Below are positions 10,257-53,900 of a DNA stretch of 64,000 bases, one piece after another. The position numbers and the translations under genes are program-made. The stretch lies in contig WPIO01000057.1 in NCBI GenBank assembly GCA_009760855.2, positions 1,882,501-1,946,500 of the forward strand. Reading direction: 5' to 3'. Numbering within the stretch: the stretch's first letter is position 1; every line of letters starts with the position of its first letter. The DNA comes from Cristatella mucedo (lineage: Eukaryota; Bryozoa; Phylactolaemata; Cristatellidae). The notes beneath the pieces were generated by a model. It was not told where the DNA came from, ran no database searches, and worked only from the letters and a program-made list of their open reading frames with translations.

Positions 10257-11507
10257 CCTCACCCTTTTTTCTAGCTTGAATTTTCTCTTCCTTTTCTCTT
10301 TACAGCTCTTGGTACTTGTCTTGATTCATCCGGTCATGGTACTGCCACCGCTTACGTTTATGAGGATATGGGCTGCTAGGGTTTATGGGTTTATGTTTTA
10401 CGGAGGAAGAGTCACGGCCTGCAGAGAAAGGGCAGTGGCAACGCGAAGTACAGGAAAAAAGTCGTGTGCCGTCGAGCTGCGAGCCCACATACACAGTTGT
10501 TCTTGGACATTGAGAGTTTCTACACCGTCGCGTGCTTGCTGTCGGAGTGTCAAATTACAGTTCGTCCTCTTGCAAACGATCTTCTAGGATTCCATTTTAT
10601 TTACTAATGACTTTCTCATTCTAATTACAGTGAGTGCTGGATCAATATCCAACCATAACAAAATTGACAAAGAGGAAACTGAAAATTACACCCACCATTC
10701 ATGATTTGAGGTCACGAATACGGTTTGCCTATCAAGACGGTTGCCTGGCAGCAAAACATTCCATCGTATTAGGTTGGCTGGCTTATGATAAAAACGTGTA
10801 TTAAATCCTAGGCTTTGAGCTTGAAATATATACATTTTCACATTATTGGAAATTCGTTTTCCTGGCTCAGTGGCGATCCACATAAAGATATGCATATATA
10901 CTTACATGCAGACAGACACAACTAGTTTTGAATAATCAGAAGATGCTACCAGTAACTAGAACGCGGTGCTGGAAACCCCTGGTTGACCTCCGAAAAGGCC
11001 AGAAGATGGCAAAACCTAGCCTACAATAATAAAAGATAAACTAATAAATGCTCTAATTTTCAGCTTCCTACAGGGCTATTTTTCTCTCTGGTGCACAGTC
11101 TATTCACAGCAGCGAACGCACTTTCGATGCCATTTTGCAACGATATTTTGCAGCTTGCTTGATGACGAAGCCAACATACGAACTCCTCTTGCAAGAACTC
11201 TTTATTCCTAATACACACTGAATAGCACTTATCTATGTTGAAAACTGTCTGTAGACGTTTTGTAAATATAGTTACAGGAGACTGCGTAATCCTTACTCCG
11301 GGAAGTGCCCATAGCAAGAGGTATGCGTCTGCTATTGACCCTAGCAGAATGCCGTACTAGCTGCTTTTGAAGCTACTTTTAAAGCAGGTCTGTCGCCATA
11401 GGAGCAACCTGGAAAGACGCTGAGAAAGAAGTCCTACATTTGTATCTGGGAGTAGGGGTGAAATGCCCTTAGGATGCTCCACCAAAAAATATAACAATAT
11501 ATTTATT
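10257..11507. other. Mostly unassigned; weak splice-like open segment near 10307-10588 (+)
   Basis: A pyrimidine-rich run ending TTTACAG at 10306 is followed by open frames (103 codons in one frame, and a stop-free stretch up to 10588 in another), which could be an exon. I found no matching donor or protein family, so I do not call a gene. The rest is AT-rich with nothing recognisable. Confidence 0.3.
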
Positions 11508-11647
11508 TGGATCGCGCCTTAAGAGAACTTAACCTCTACTTACGCGCTTCACTTGTGCCTCGGGACTAGAGCCCACCAGACCTCGGCACGACCTTGGTTG
11601 GTCGGGGCGAGTAGCTTCACCACTGTGCCAAACCAGCTTGGCAAAAG
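11508..11647 (-). mobile_element. SINE-B (tRNA-derived head, L2-like tail)
   Basis: Read on the minus strand it has a TGGTTTGGCACAGTGG A-box-like start, a GTGGGCTCTAGTCCC B-box-like segment, then AGCGCGTAAGTAGAGGTTAAG and GTTCTCTTAAGG, a diverged form of the L2-A 3' terminus. Related copies occur at 24688, 26450, 33905, 38320 and 40300. Confidence 0.75.
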
Positions 11648-11689
11648 TTTTAACGACGTTGCAGACACGGTATAGCGAATTCTGCAGTA

Positions 11690-11858
11690 CTGTCCTTAAT
11701 TAAGCCCCTGGTCTTGGCCCAGGGGCAAGAGGCTCGCCCTTTACGACCCGGTCCATGGGTTTGAGTGGTTGATCCCATATCGACCACTGCAAGCGGCGGC
11801 GATAGCCACGAAGACTGCTCCGCCGCTGCGTAGACGAGGCTATAAATTAAGGTGTAAA
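11690..11858 (+). mobile_element. SINE-A relative, diverged
   Basis: CCACTGCAAGCGGCGGCGATAG followed by CACGAAGACTGCTCCGCCGCT and AGGCTATAAATTAAGG matches the body of SINE-A copies (for example 26770-26932 on minus). The tRNA-like head is badly diverged, so the left boundary is uncertain. Confidence 0.5.
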
Positions 11859-13721
11859 CCCAGTAGCGGCTTGTAACGCCGAAGGCTCGGCGGAGTAGGC
11901 TTAACCTGCCGCTTACCTAGTGGCATAATCTAGCGCCTAATGCCATTGGGTGCGCGTCTACGCACAATAGGCAGGACGCCACGAAACGAGCTTTTCTGGA
12001 GCTGACCTACTTGTCATTACTAAAGGGGGTCGTGAGTCCGCGGCGTGAATTGGAAAGCGAGAAGCACAAATTGGGGATTTTACTGAGCTTTATTCGCGAG
12101 CTCGCAGTGGCTGCGCGGCTAGCTCACCTTTATCTCCACACTCCTCACATGCTCTCAACAGCACAAGCACTCTTGCGGAGGGAATACGTCCCCGCACTTA
12201 GGCTACCTACGTCTATTGTGGGGAACGACCCAAATAGGACGAGGAGCCCGAACCGGAGCCTAGACCCTGACCGGAGAACTAGGGCTCCGCTTCCACCTTA
12301 CGGCAGGAATACCTCACACGTTACACCAAGCACTCTTGGCCAGACCACGTGCACGCGCATACACACGAAACGCAGAAGAAACACTAAAATGCGAGCACTG
12401 GCGCTATGCGACCGTGTTCGGTGCCGTCACCCTATCATTATATAACTAGCTTGGACAATGGGATTGACAACCCAGCCAATATCAATCACCTCAGCGACCT
12501 CTGCGTCCCCTTGCTCACAGCTCGAGAACACAAATGCTCTTCACCTACTTTTTTTACTCTCACGGAAACCGTCCAGCAAATCTAGGTTGGCTGGCGGCGA
12601 CAGCGACCTTAGGCAAGCGTTGCCCTTTTCTTAAATTGCTAGCCGGAACTATAGGGTTGACAGGCCAGCCAATATCAATCGCCTCATCGCCCTACTACGA
12701 TGGCTGCGTCCTCTTGCTCTAGGACAGAGGTGCTTCCTGCTGAGCAATTCTCATGCGCTCCAAAACTGAGTCAGGCCGGCGCTGTGCTACATCTCTCGCA
12801 TTTAACTCCGTCGGTCCGGTGTGCGCCGCGTAAAGCGCTTGCGCCGGTGCGTAACCATTACTAACAGGCCCACAATAAACTGTTGCTTTCGGCACCCAGT
12901 TGTGGCCGCTTGTGTTTTAACCGCGCTGCAGCGCTGCTCTGCACCGTCCACCAGTACAGCGCCGCGGGACGAGCTTCTGCGAGGTTACAATTGTATGCGG
13001 CCAGCGAAGTGCAGGTGCAGCTAAACACGCACGGGTATTCCGACTGCCACGGATCGCGGCAGCGTTTTGGAACTTGATAAAACAATACCAAATCCACAGC
13101 ATAAAAAGCTCCATTCGACCTCTTGGAGAGTCACAGGTGTCCACCGTCAATCCTAGCGCGAAACAGCGATAATCACAATCTGACTCAAGTAGAACACATG
13201 CATCTAAATGAAAAAGACGGCTTTATGAATCAACCGTGTATCCGGTACCAAACAGCGCCGGCCTTCAGGCGCAGCTCCCAGCTAGTGGCTTCCGGTGCTG
13301 CGCACAGCTCGTTTCATCCGGCTGCTAACGTCGGGTCCGTCGGGAGGCCAAGTGAGACCAACATTCTACCTACAAGCAAATAGATGCACTTCATTTGCGT
13401 AGTACTTCAAGTTGACCTAATCTCCATTTAGGCGCTTTACAAGGGCAGCCGGGTTTGATCTTCACCGTTAAAGGCTAGTGCAGTACGCGTGGGCCGATCC
13501 GGGGCAAAAGAGCACTTGGCTTCCCCGCGAAAGTCCGAGTCGAACACCTACACTTAAAGAGCGAACATGAAGGTCACACAGGCTGCGCACCTTAACAGCA
13601 TGGCCTTCAAGCGCTTTTATTTTAAGGAGATAACCCCTTTTATGGATCTCAAATGGCTAATCATGCGAGGGGACACTTTCGGTACGGACGTTCCGGCAAG
13701 TGTCGGTCGCCGCCCGGAAGA
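11859..13721. other. Unassigned CG-richer region with an internal direct repeat
   Basis: No gene is recognised. A 144-codon open frame at 12011-12445 (+) is rich in Arg, Pro and Ser but matches nothing I know. A direct repeat of about 60 bp (CAGCCAATATCAATC core) is present near 12461-12520 and 12652-12720. A fragment near 13428-13505 may be a broken SINE-B on the minus strand. Confidence 0.4.
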
Positions 13722-14402
13722 ATAATAATAATACGCTTGATAAAGCGTCCTCAGAGATTTCAATCTCTTTCTTGGTGCTTTAAATTTGCTGCAAAGGAAA
13801 CAGAACCGAATGGTGAGTGGTATCATGCTTGGTAAACAACATGAATAACGTGGTTAGGGGTGACAAGCACCGGGTCAGCATACAAGTGGGGTTAGTGTCA
13901 GCATGCAACAGTGTCGGTACGCATAAGCACATGAAGGACGAATCACAGGGACCCACTACATGCTGTCATAAGTAGGTGCATTTTTAATTTAATTTTAAAT
14001 TTGGTCAAGTCAGGGGATGTCGTGAGGCAAGTAGGGAGTGACTTCCCGGCTGTAAGAGCATCCGAGCTAAATGCACGATCTCCAAAGGATTTGAAGTTTG
14101 TACAATGTATAGGTAAACAAATTCCAAAAGAGAGTGGTACGATGCTTGGCCTGGTGGGAGAGAAGATCTGAGAGATTGGCTGGAGCCAAAGATTGAAGGG
14201 ACCTAAAAATGAGTGACAAAACCTTGAAGTCGATCAGTTGCTTGATTGGTAGCCAGTGCAGGTCGGCGAAAAGTCGTCTGATGTGGCAACTGCAAATCTC
14301 ACGACAGACAAGCCTAGCTGCAGAGTTTTGCAACAGCCGTAAGCGCCCGATTGCACATGCCGTTAGGCCAGCAAGCAGTGAGTTACATGAGTCAAGACGG
14401 TA
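13722..14402 (-). mobile_element. L2-A copy with 3' tail
   Basis: On the minus strand this contains the end of the ORF (LDSCNSLLAGLTACAIGRLR, DLHWLPIKQLIDFKVL), the 3' untranslated region with ACCCGGTGCTTGTCACCCC-like sequence, the AAAGCACC/GGACGCTTT hairpin and a short (ATT)n tail at 13722. It is 5' truncated and frameshifted. Confidence 0.85.
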
Positions 14403-15023
14403 TTTCAAGCTTTTTGTGTGCAATGTGCGATCTTATTCTTAGGGTAGCCACAGAAATAGCTCATTTTCTTAGGAGCTTGTAAAGGTGTCGGTATATTTCC
14501 ACAGTGGACTTTAAGAATGGGATAGGAACTTTTATTTTGAAGCCGCACGATATGAGTCGACATGTTCATCTTTAGCTAGGAGCCTCGTGCCTTGAAAAAT
14601 TGCTTTAAGAATTAAAACAACAGTGACAGTGACAAAAATAAAAGTTCTATTTCCATAGAGCCTGCAAAGCCTGTCCGAGAATATGTCCAAGAGAATGCCT
14701 TAATATCATATCGCGACTACCGGAATCCCGATTTGGCGAAGGACAGAACAATATCCTGTCTAAAGCTTTTAGGCCAGCCCGATACGCTCAGAAGGTCGCG
14801 CTTTCTGGTGTTCTTGCCTACGCTAGTTTTTCTCTGTAGAGTTAAAAACATCAAGCTACCCGATGTAGCACAGTGACCCAGCGAAATATCGTTCACAGGT
14901 TGAGTGATTCCTGCTCATGAATAAACTAGTTAAAGTCCAATTAGTATGAGCAGCATCAAAGACCGGAAGCAACAATGAAAGAGCTTTAAACATTTACTTA
15001 TAGGGTTTAACACTTAAAAGCAC
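14403..15023. other. Unassigned sequence
   Basis: Nothing recognisable lies between two L2-A copies. Confidence 0.4.
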
Positions 15024-15212
15024 CTGCGAAATCAGGCAATTGCAGCTGGTGCAAAACTCAGCAGCTAGGCTCGTCTGTTGTGAGCGTCGCAGTTGCCACA
15101 TCACACCACTCCTCGCCGACCTGCACTGGCTATCAGCCAAGCAAAACATCGAATTCAAGGTTTCGTTACTCACTTCAGGTCCCTTCATTCTTTGGCTCCA
15201 GCCTACCTGTCA
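15024..15212 (+). mobile_element. L2-A copy, left part
   Basis: The coding sense matches L2-A from IRQLQLVQNSAARLV through LLADLHWLS to SLAPAYLS. The match breaks at 15212 and resumes at about 15663, so the copy is interrupted by foreign sequence. Confidence 0.78.
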
Positions 15213-15662
15213 GTGTGGGGGCTCGGGCGCTCGATGGTGACGCAGGACGAAGCACCACGCAAGCGAGTTTTGGTAGTGGTGACGACAGCGGCTGTATTGC
15301 ATAATACGCTGGCAACGCAAGCGTGCACACGGATGTAGTAGCCATTGTAGAAGCAGCTCCGGAATGAGCGGAGAGAAGAGGATGAGAGTGAGTGAGAGGG
15401 AGAGAGAGGGAGAGAGAGTGAATAGCGTCCACACAGGCAGGTTGACAAGTAGAAGGTTCTTTTCTGTAGGACTGGCGGGTTACGCAACCACAGCTGACCC
15501 GTCCAATCAAATCCAGCTCAGACAGCCGATACCGTTCAACTGCATCGCCTAATGAGGCGGTACTCAGCACTCCCGTTGGCCGGGCGGAGTGCGAGTCCGG
15601 TGTGAGGGTGGTGTGAGTCGGCTGGAGCTGAACGGCATTGTGGGCGTGGCCACGCCCACATA
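15213..15662. mobile_element. Unclassified ~450-bp insertion in L2-A
   Basis: This sequence interrupts L2-A between PAYLS and the following block. It contains a GAGAG-rich stretch (15368-15420). It ends in a perfect 22-bp palindrome at 15639-15660, whose half-site is TGTGGGCGTGG. The left edge starts CAGTGTGGGGGC. No clear target duplication was found, so the class is open. Confidence 0.55.
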
Positions 15663-16125
15663 AGGTCTACTGCCCCATCGGGCTAGCATCGCACGTTCCC
15701 GCTTTTCGGAAACTAACTGTTTACCTATTCGTCGTACAAGCCTCAAATCCATTCGAGGCCGCGCCTTTAGTTTGTATGTTCCCAAAGCCTGGAACTCACT
15801 CCCGACTTCGGTCATGACTTTCTCTGACTTGACCCACTTTAAAAAGAAATACAAAACTCTTCTATTTATCACAAGATTTAGTGGGTCCCTGTGATTCGAA
15901 ATTCTGTACTTACGTTCACTGACACTCTGCCTGCTGCCACTAACCACACTTGCATGCTGACCTTGTGCATGTCACCTCTAACCGTGTTATTGTTGTTCTT
16001 TACTGAACACGCTACCACTGACCATTCGATCATGCTTCCTTTATAGCAAATGTAAAACGCCTAGAATGAGATTTGTCCGAGGGCGCTTTATCAAGTGTGT
16101 TATTTTTATTATCATGCTTGCAAAA
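15663..16125 (+). mobile_element. L2-A copy, right part with 3' tail
   Basis: Resumes the L2-A ORF end (YVPKAWNSLPTSVMTFSDLTHFKKKYKT-like coding), continues into the 3' untranslated region (CATGCTGACCTTGTGCATG) and the terminal AAACGCCTAGAATGAGATTTG...GGGCGCTTT hairpin near 16051-16093. Confidence 0.8.
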
Positions 16126-16577
16126 AAAGTTTCAAATGACTCTCAAGGTTTACTGTGCTGTTGATCATTCTTATTTGATAGCTAAATTTCAGTACAGCCA
16201 TGTAGTCAAGCTAAGCTAATCCCCTTGTGCTCTGTCATTCTTGCAGTTTGTGGAATTAAGGCCCGTATTCTCACTGATGAATTACTCACGAAGCTACAAT
16301 ATCTTTTGGGTTGAGAATGTCGATTAATTCTCAGCATGTACTATTTCACATGCTTCACCGTTCACTGATTAGGATTTAGTAACTATATGATGTATAATTT
16401 TGATTTTCCGTTCCAGCTGAGCTTTGGAAAATATTGAAAATTCAAACATTAGCCTCCAATATTAGGTATAGCATTGCTAATTTTCAGAAATATGTTCAAT
16501 TTCCAAATAAGCAAAGTCGAGAGAAAACTAAGTTTGTCTTTTGAAGGTAAACAGTCTTGCTTAACAACAATTTGTGA
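16126..16577. other. Unassigned AT-rich sequence
   Basis: No gene or repeat recognised. Confidence 0.4.
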
Positions 16578-17087
16578 GTAAATTCAATTCAACGTAAAAT
16601 ATTCACAACTGCTAACCACGAGCTACATGATAAAGGTAGGATGCAAGATGACTATCTGTGATTTTTCGAATTTCGGATATGCTACGTCAAGATTTAGCCC
16701 ATAATTTGAAAACGTGTTTTGAGGAAACTTTTTTGAGTTGTTGAGCTGAACAGTTGGGTTAGTTGATAGGGAATTACTAAGATGGCAATGAGCTAAAGTG
16801 AAATTTCAAGATTCCTACTGAAAGTTTTTTTCGCAGATAAAAATGCATTTCCATATAAAAATATCGGCAGTTTCTAAGAAATACAATTGCTGCTTTTTCA
16901 AAATCATTCTGGGTGGTCGTGGCATAGTGTGATAATGTTATCCTTCTCCAAGCAAAGAAATAGCTCCTCGTACCTAACTTTGCATTATTTTGTAGATTCC
17001 TAAGACTAATTAAAGTCATGCATTTAATTTTTCAGCTTTAGTAATATATTGAACTTGATAAATCTCTTCAATTATTAGGAATTGATA
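16578..17087 (+). repeat. Unclassified dispersed repeat R1, copy 2
   Basis: Direct repeat of 9756-10256 in the same order and orientation, with scattered substitutions and small indels. Both copies start GTAAATTCAATTCAACG, which sets the left boundary. Confidence 0.8.
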
Positions 17088-17427
17088 GTTTAAATCTAGT
17101 TTTAAAAGTAATTGCACTGTTTCTTCTCACTCAATATAATTCTATTGTTTATGATACTTCCTGGCGTGTCATGCGAAAAATGGTTCAAACAGTGACTGGG
17201 ATAACAATGATTTTAACAACTGAAGCTTCACCTTGCTTAAGATAATAATAAAATACGTAAGAATTTCCTCAGAACACTCATATGACTAAGTATTTTAAAT
17301 TTACTGGAAAGGAACGAGAAATGACGAGGGTAAGTGAGGCTTAAGCGCTGGCGAGCCTTCTCAGTTACAGGCACAACTTTTCTAAGGGTTGTGATATTTC
17401 TCAGCTCTTTCCTTACTAATCTAGAAC
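17088..17427. other. Unassigned sequence
   Basis: Nothing recognised up to the flank of the hAT-type element. Confidence 0.4.
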
Positions 17428-17435
17428 TTCTAACT

Positions 17436-17830
17436 CAGAGGCCGGGAAACTCCGGCCCTTAGGCCAGACGCGCCCTAGTTAGTATTCTTGTCTGGCCTAA
17501 CGCCTCCCACGTATTTATTGTAGGGTCCGGCCTATTTGAATTGTCACGGTTTTGTTCCCTTTCATGACTGCTGGTTGCAGCTCAAGCGTGTGTTTACTTT
17601 CAAAGCTGGTGTCAGGCGCTTGTAGGAAACTGAAACGCCGTACCGGGCAGGGGTGATAAATGTCTACCCCTATTGTTGCAGTGCGTGTCTGGGCATCTGT
17701 CGTGACTGCATGTTAGTCTGGCCACGCCCACTCCATTGGCCAAGTGGAGTGGGCGCGGCTTCCTCTGGCCCAGGGTGCCTTCTTAACCTCCTGAAATAAC
17801 CTAGTAGACCGAAATGTTTGCCGACCCCTG
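17436..17830. mobile_element. Non-autonomous hAT-type (Charlie-like) DNA transposon, probable
   Basis: The left end starts CAGAGGCCGGGAAAC. The right end, read inward on the minus strand, starts CAGGGGTCGGCAAAC, agreeing at 12 of 15 bases. CAGGGGTCGGCAAAC-type ends are typical of hAT/Charlie elements. The 8-bp flanks (TTCTAACT left, TTCAAAAG right) agree only partly, as an old 8-bp duplication might. Two internal inverted repeats lie at 17459-17500 and 17721-17759. At 395 bp with no open frame it would depend on a transposase elsewhere. Confidence 0.6.
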
Positions 17831-17964
17831 TTCAAAAGAAATACTTACACGGACTAGGAAAGTGCTGAAGATTGTTTTATGAAAACATGGCAGTTCCTTG
17901 TATAAAGGGTTTTGGTAAGATGTTCCGGTGAAGAGAACACTTAGCCTTAGTAATGCAATGAAAT

Positions 17965-18240
17965 TTAATGTATCTCCGTCTGTAACTCCACAAAGTCATA
18001 CAGACCATGTGGGTGTTACGCATGAGAGTTTTGTATAGCGCACTCACAGCCTAAGCGGCTTTCGGTACGCATTCGGTACCCAACAGACTTCGTCTCACGA
18101 AACAAAGAGAAAGTGGGAAGCATAGCAGAGTCAGGAGAGCAGTTGAGGTAGTGAGTAGAATAGAAGTAGCAGCTCAGGACCGCTTAAAAGGATGTACCAT
18201 AGTCGGCAGTAGGAGAGTAGTTGTCGTTGCATAAAGTCTT
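17965..18240 (-). mobile_element. L2-B 3' end
   Basis: Minus-strand L2-B: the tail TTTAATGTATCTCCGTCTG, the block with AGCCTAAGCGGCTTTCGG, and the coding end around SAMLPTFSL-type sequence. The match fades beyond about 18240. Confidence 0.78.
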
Positions 18241-18427
18241 GCCTTAATGAATGGTTTGGCAATAAGCTGCACGTAGGTCTAAAAATCGGAATGAAAGACA
18301 GAGGCATTCTCAGATTTAAAAATAGGAGGGGCGACATTTTGTCTTGAGTGATGCGTCCAATGACAGAGGGGTTCAAGTAGTTAGCCAGATGGTATGGCCG
18401 TTCGGAGAGCCAGAGCCAGCTGATTAT

Positions 18428-18715
18428 CGCATAATAGTAATAATAATAATAATACACTCGATAAAGCGCCCTCAGAGAACTCAAATTTCTTTCTACTCAC
18501 TTTAAATTTGCTGCAAAGGAACCGCGATCGAATGGTGAGTGGTATCATGCTTGATAAACAACATGAATTTCATGGTTAGGGGTGACATGCACAGGGTCAA
18601 CATGCAAGTAAGTGTGGTTAGTGGCAGCATGCACAGTGTCAGCATGCATAAGCACATAAAGGACGAATGACAGGGACTCACAAAATGCTGTCCTAAATAG
18701 TTGCGTGTTTACAAT
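18428..18715 (-). mobile_element. L2-A 3' end
   Basis: Minus-strand L2-A tail: an (ATT)n run at the left edge, the GAGGGCGCTTTAT hairpin, then the 3' untranslated region with three CAGCATGC-type motifs, ending inside the last codons of the ORF. Confidence 0.85.
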
Positions 18716-19189
18716 CTTGATGACCAGCAAAGGCAACAAAGGCAAATAGGAGAAATAGTGTTTTCACAGAAGCCTTCTTTCTGGCAAGCATAGCTGTGTG
18801 GCCACACCGAAAGAGCAGAGCAGGGGGCTCTACTGGAAGCGCTGAAGCCTTGTCCTGGGTGTGTCAGAGGACTAGCTTGGGATTTCCCTACGTGCGTGCA
18901 CACAGTCGTTTAAACCCTCTGCGTCGCTTGGGGCTGGTCTTCACCAATTCGTTTGCAGACAGTTTAGTACGTTCTTCTCTGATGTGAAATTTGAAGTAAA
19001 GACTAACTTCGATTCGAAAGCTGGAGTATTTACCTAGACAGCTTAGCTCGACAGTGAATAGGCCTCAGAGCAGCAACGCAGGTATCCGACGTCGAAGCAA
19101 CATGACATAATGTAGCTCCTTGTGTTACTCCCAAAGCCACGAGCCCCAAGTAATGCTAACGTAACGAAGTAATGAAAAAGTAACGAAGT
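18716..19189. other. Unassigned sequence
   Basis: Small open frames on both strands (for example 18796-18987) show no family resemblance. Confidence 0.4.
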
Positions 19190-19395
19190 AATGCTTGAAA
19201 GTTTTCTATAGCACACTCATACCTAAGCGGCTTTCGGTTCGCACACAGTAGACGATGTACTTCATCGCATGCAAGAAAGATTAAGAGAGAAGCGTAACTG
19301 ATTGAGGAGTGCAGTATAGGAATAGCATGGAAGTAGCAACTCAAAACGGCTGGAAAAGGTGTGCCACAGCCGTCAGCAGCAGTGAAGATATTGTC
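19190..19395 (-). mobile_element. L2-B fragment, diverged, tail missing
   Basis: Shares CCTAAGCGGCTTTCGGT and the following L2-B blocks (GCATGGAAGTAGCA, GGCTGGAAAAGGTGTGCC) but lacks the TTAC-type terminus. Confidence 0.65.
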
Positions 19396-20736
19396 TCGAA
19401 TAGCTAGTTTCTCACTGCATCACACTGCCACTTTAGATGTGGCTGTTGAAAGACGTCTGGCCTTGCTCAGAGCCAGTACTTTGCCCTGCATTTGCATCAG
19501 CTGAGTAAGAGATAAATAGCTTCTTCTTTTGGCCCAGTGGCAGAGAAATAAGCTGGGCACTTTGAAGTCTTTTGAACTAACACAGCCAGAGCCTACCTGC
19601 GTGCAGCAGCTCCGGCGTGCCTGAAGCATGTATGCAACGGCCTTCGTATAAACGTTTTGAATGGCACCAAAAGCAAAGAATACTGCTCCATTTTCAGCTC
19701 ATAAATTGAAGTTTACATCCATTGATTTTTAGCCGACTTGTGGTGATTTGTACTTGAGCTTTTCATGATAATTGAATGAGAGAAATCGTAAGAAGGCTGT
19801 GCACTAGTCGCCATTCATTTGTAGTTCTTGCAGTTGAAAAGAAAATGTAGCAGCCCTATGGTACGATATAAATGACTCGGTAATATCAAAAACGAGTCAG
19901 GAATTGAAAGTTCGTCCTCTCACTCGAGTAAGCAGTTTGACGTAGTCTACTTTTTTGGTTTTGAACATTGTGTGGATTGACTGGGACATGCTCTATATTT
20001 CGAGACGAAATTAAACACTAGTCCAGCTCACAGCACATCGCCGGTGGCCTAGAATATTGGTTGCCTAGGGGATGGATTGGAGGGGCACATGCGGCACCAC
20101 TTGTTACTGCTTGCTTTTATTTCAGTGGCTGACGAACGGTGCATTTAAGCCGGAACAGGTGGACGCGAAGGCTATTCAGCACTAATCTGGCACACCGATT
20201 CTTCGCTGATCTATAATTATGTTGATTCAAGTTGCACGTAAAGTCATCACGAGCACCGGAGTGCAATAGTAGGTAGCCACACCTTAGAACAGGCAGGCAG
20301 CAGCTGCACCGGCTACAGCAGAAAAGCCGGAGAGAATTAGCTCACCTAAATCCATACATTTCCTATTAGGTCGACACATCGAATAGGCGAACCAGAGAGC
20401 AAGCAGCCCCACTAAGTCGATCTAGAGCAGGCAAACATCACATCTATACAGGCAGACTGGCAGATGCCAGCCATTTTTGTCTAGCGGATCATGCAAAAAT
20501 GAGCCAATCCCATTCTTGCCGGCAGCACATTGCCAAATTTGGCCAGCCGTCGTAGGCCGAACTGGCGAATCTCCACTAATCGTTTGAGACCGAGCTACGG
20601 CGATCTGCTGGCTGGCAAGCAACGAGAGTCAATCTAGGCTTGAGCAAATCAACAAGCCGTGCTCCAGCGGTGCTCGCCATCAGCTCCGTATACCGGCCGT
20701 CGGGGCATTTCGCCCCAGGGACACCTCGGATCGTCG
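19396..20736 (-). other. 3' flank and probable 3' untranslated region of TBC1D25
   Basis: Sequence downstream of the TBC1D25 stop codon. The nearest strong polyadenylation signal on the minus strand is AATAAA at 20116-20121, which would give a 3' untranslated region of about 0.6 kb. No other gene was recognised. Confidence 0.5.
20116..20121 (-). terminator. TBC1D25: Candidate polyadenylation signal AATAAA for TBC1D25
   Basis: AATAAA on the minus strand, 616 bp beyond the stop codon. No expression data, so only the motif and its position support it. Confidence 0.4.
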
Positions 20737-53668
<32,932 letters not shown>

Positions 53669-53900
53669 CACTGCTGCACAGCCACGGAGCTCCGCCGGCG
53701 CCGACCAACGCGAACCACTAGCCCTCAGTAGCCCTGCGGTCAACCTCAGGAAGCCTAGGCACCCCAGGTTGAATTAAACAGACAAGTTCCGGTTGAACTT
53801 AGACCACGTGATAAAACGAGCCAATAGGGGAGCGAGGCCGTGCACTCGTCGACTCGCCCCTGCCCAGCCCTGCATTTCGCCCATTTGTAGACGTCTTACA
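53669..53900 (-). promoter_or_regulatory. TBC1D25: Probable TBC1D25 promoter and 5' untranslated region
   Basis: This stretch is clearly richer in CG dinucleotides than its surroundings. It contains CACGTG at 53805-53810 (137 bp upstream of the ATG) and CCAAT on plus at 53821-53825. On the gene strand the E-box reads TCACGTGGT, close to the TFEB/MITF-type E-box of autophagy and lysosome genes. No TATA box is evident. Confidence 0.5.

Noticed and set aside
11859-13721. Protein gene at 12011-12445
   Set aside because: 144 codons in a CG-richer stretch with no start context, splice signal or recognisable motif; not distinguishable from chance.
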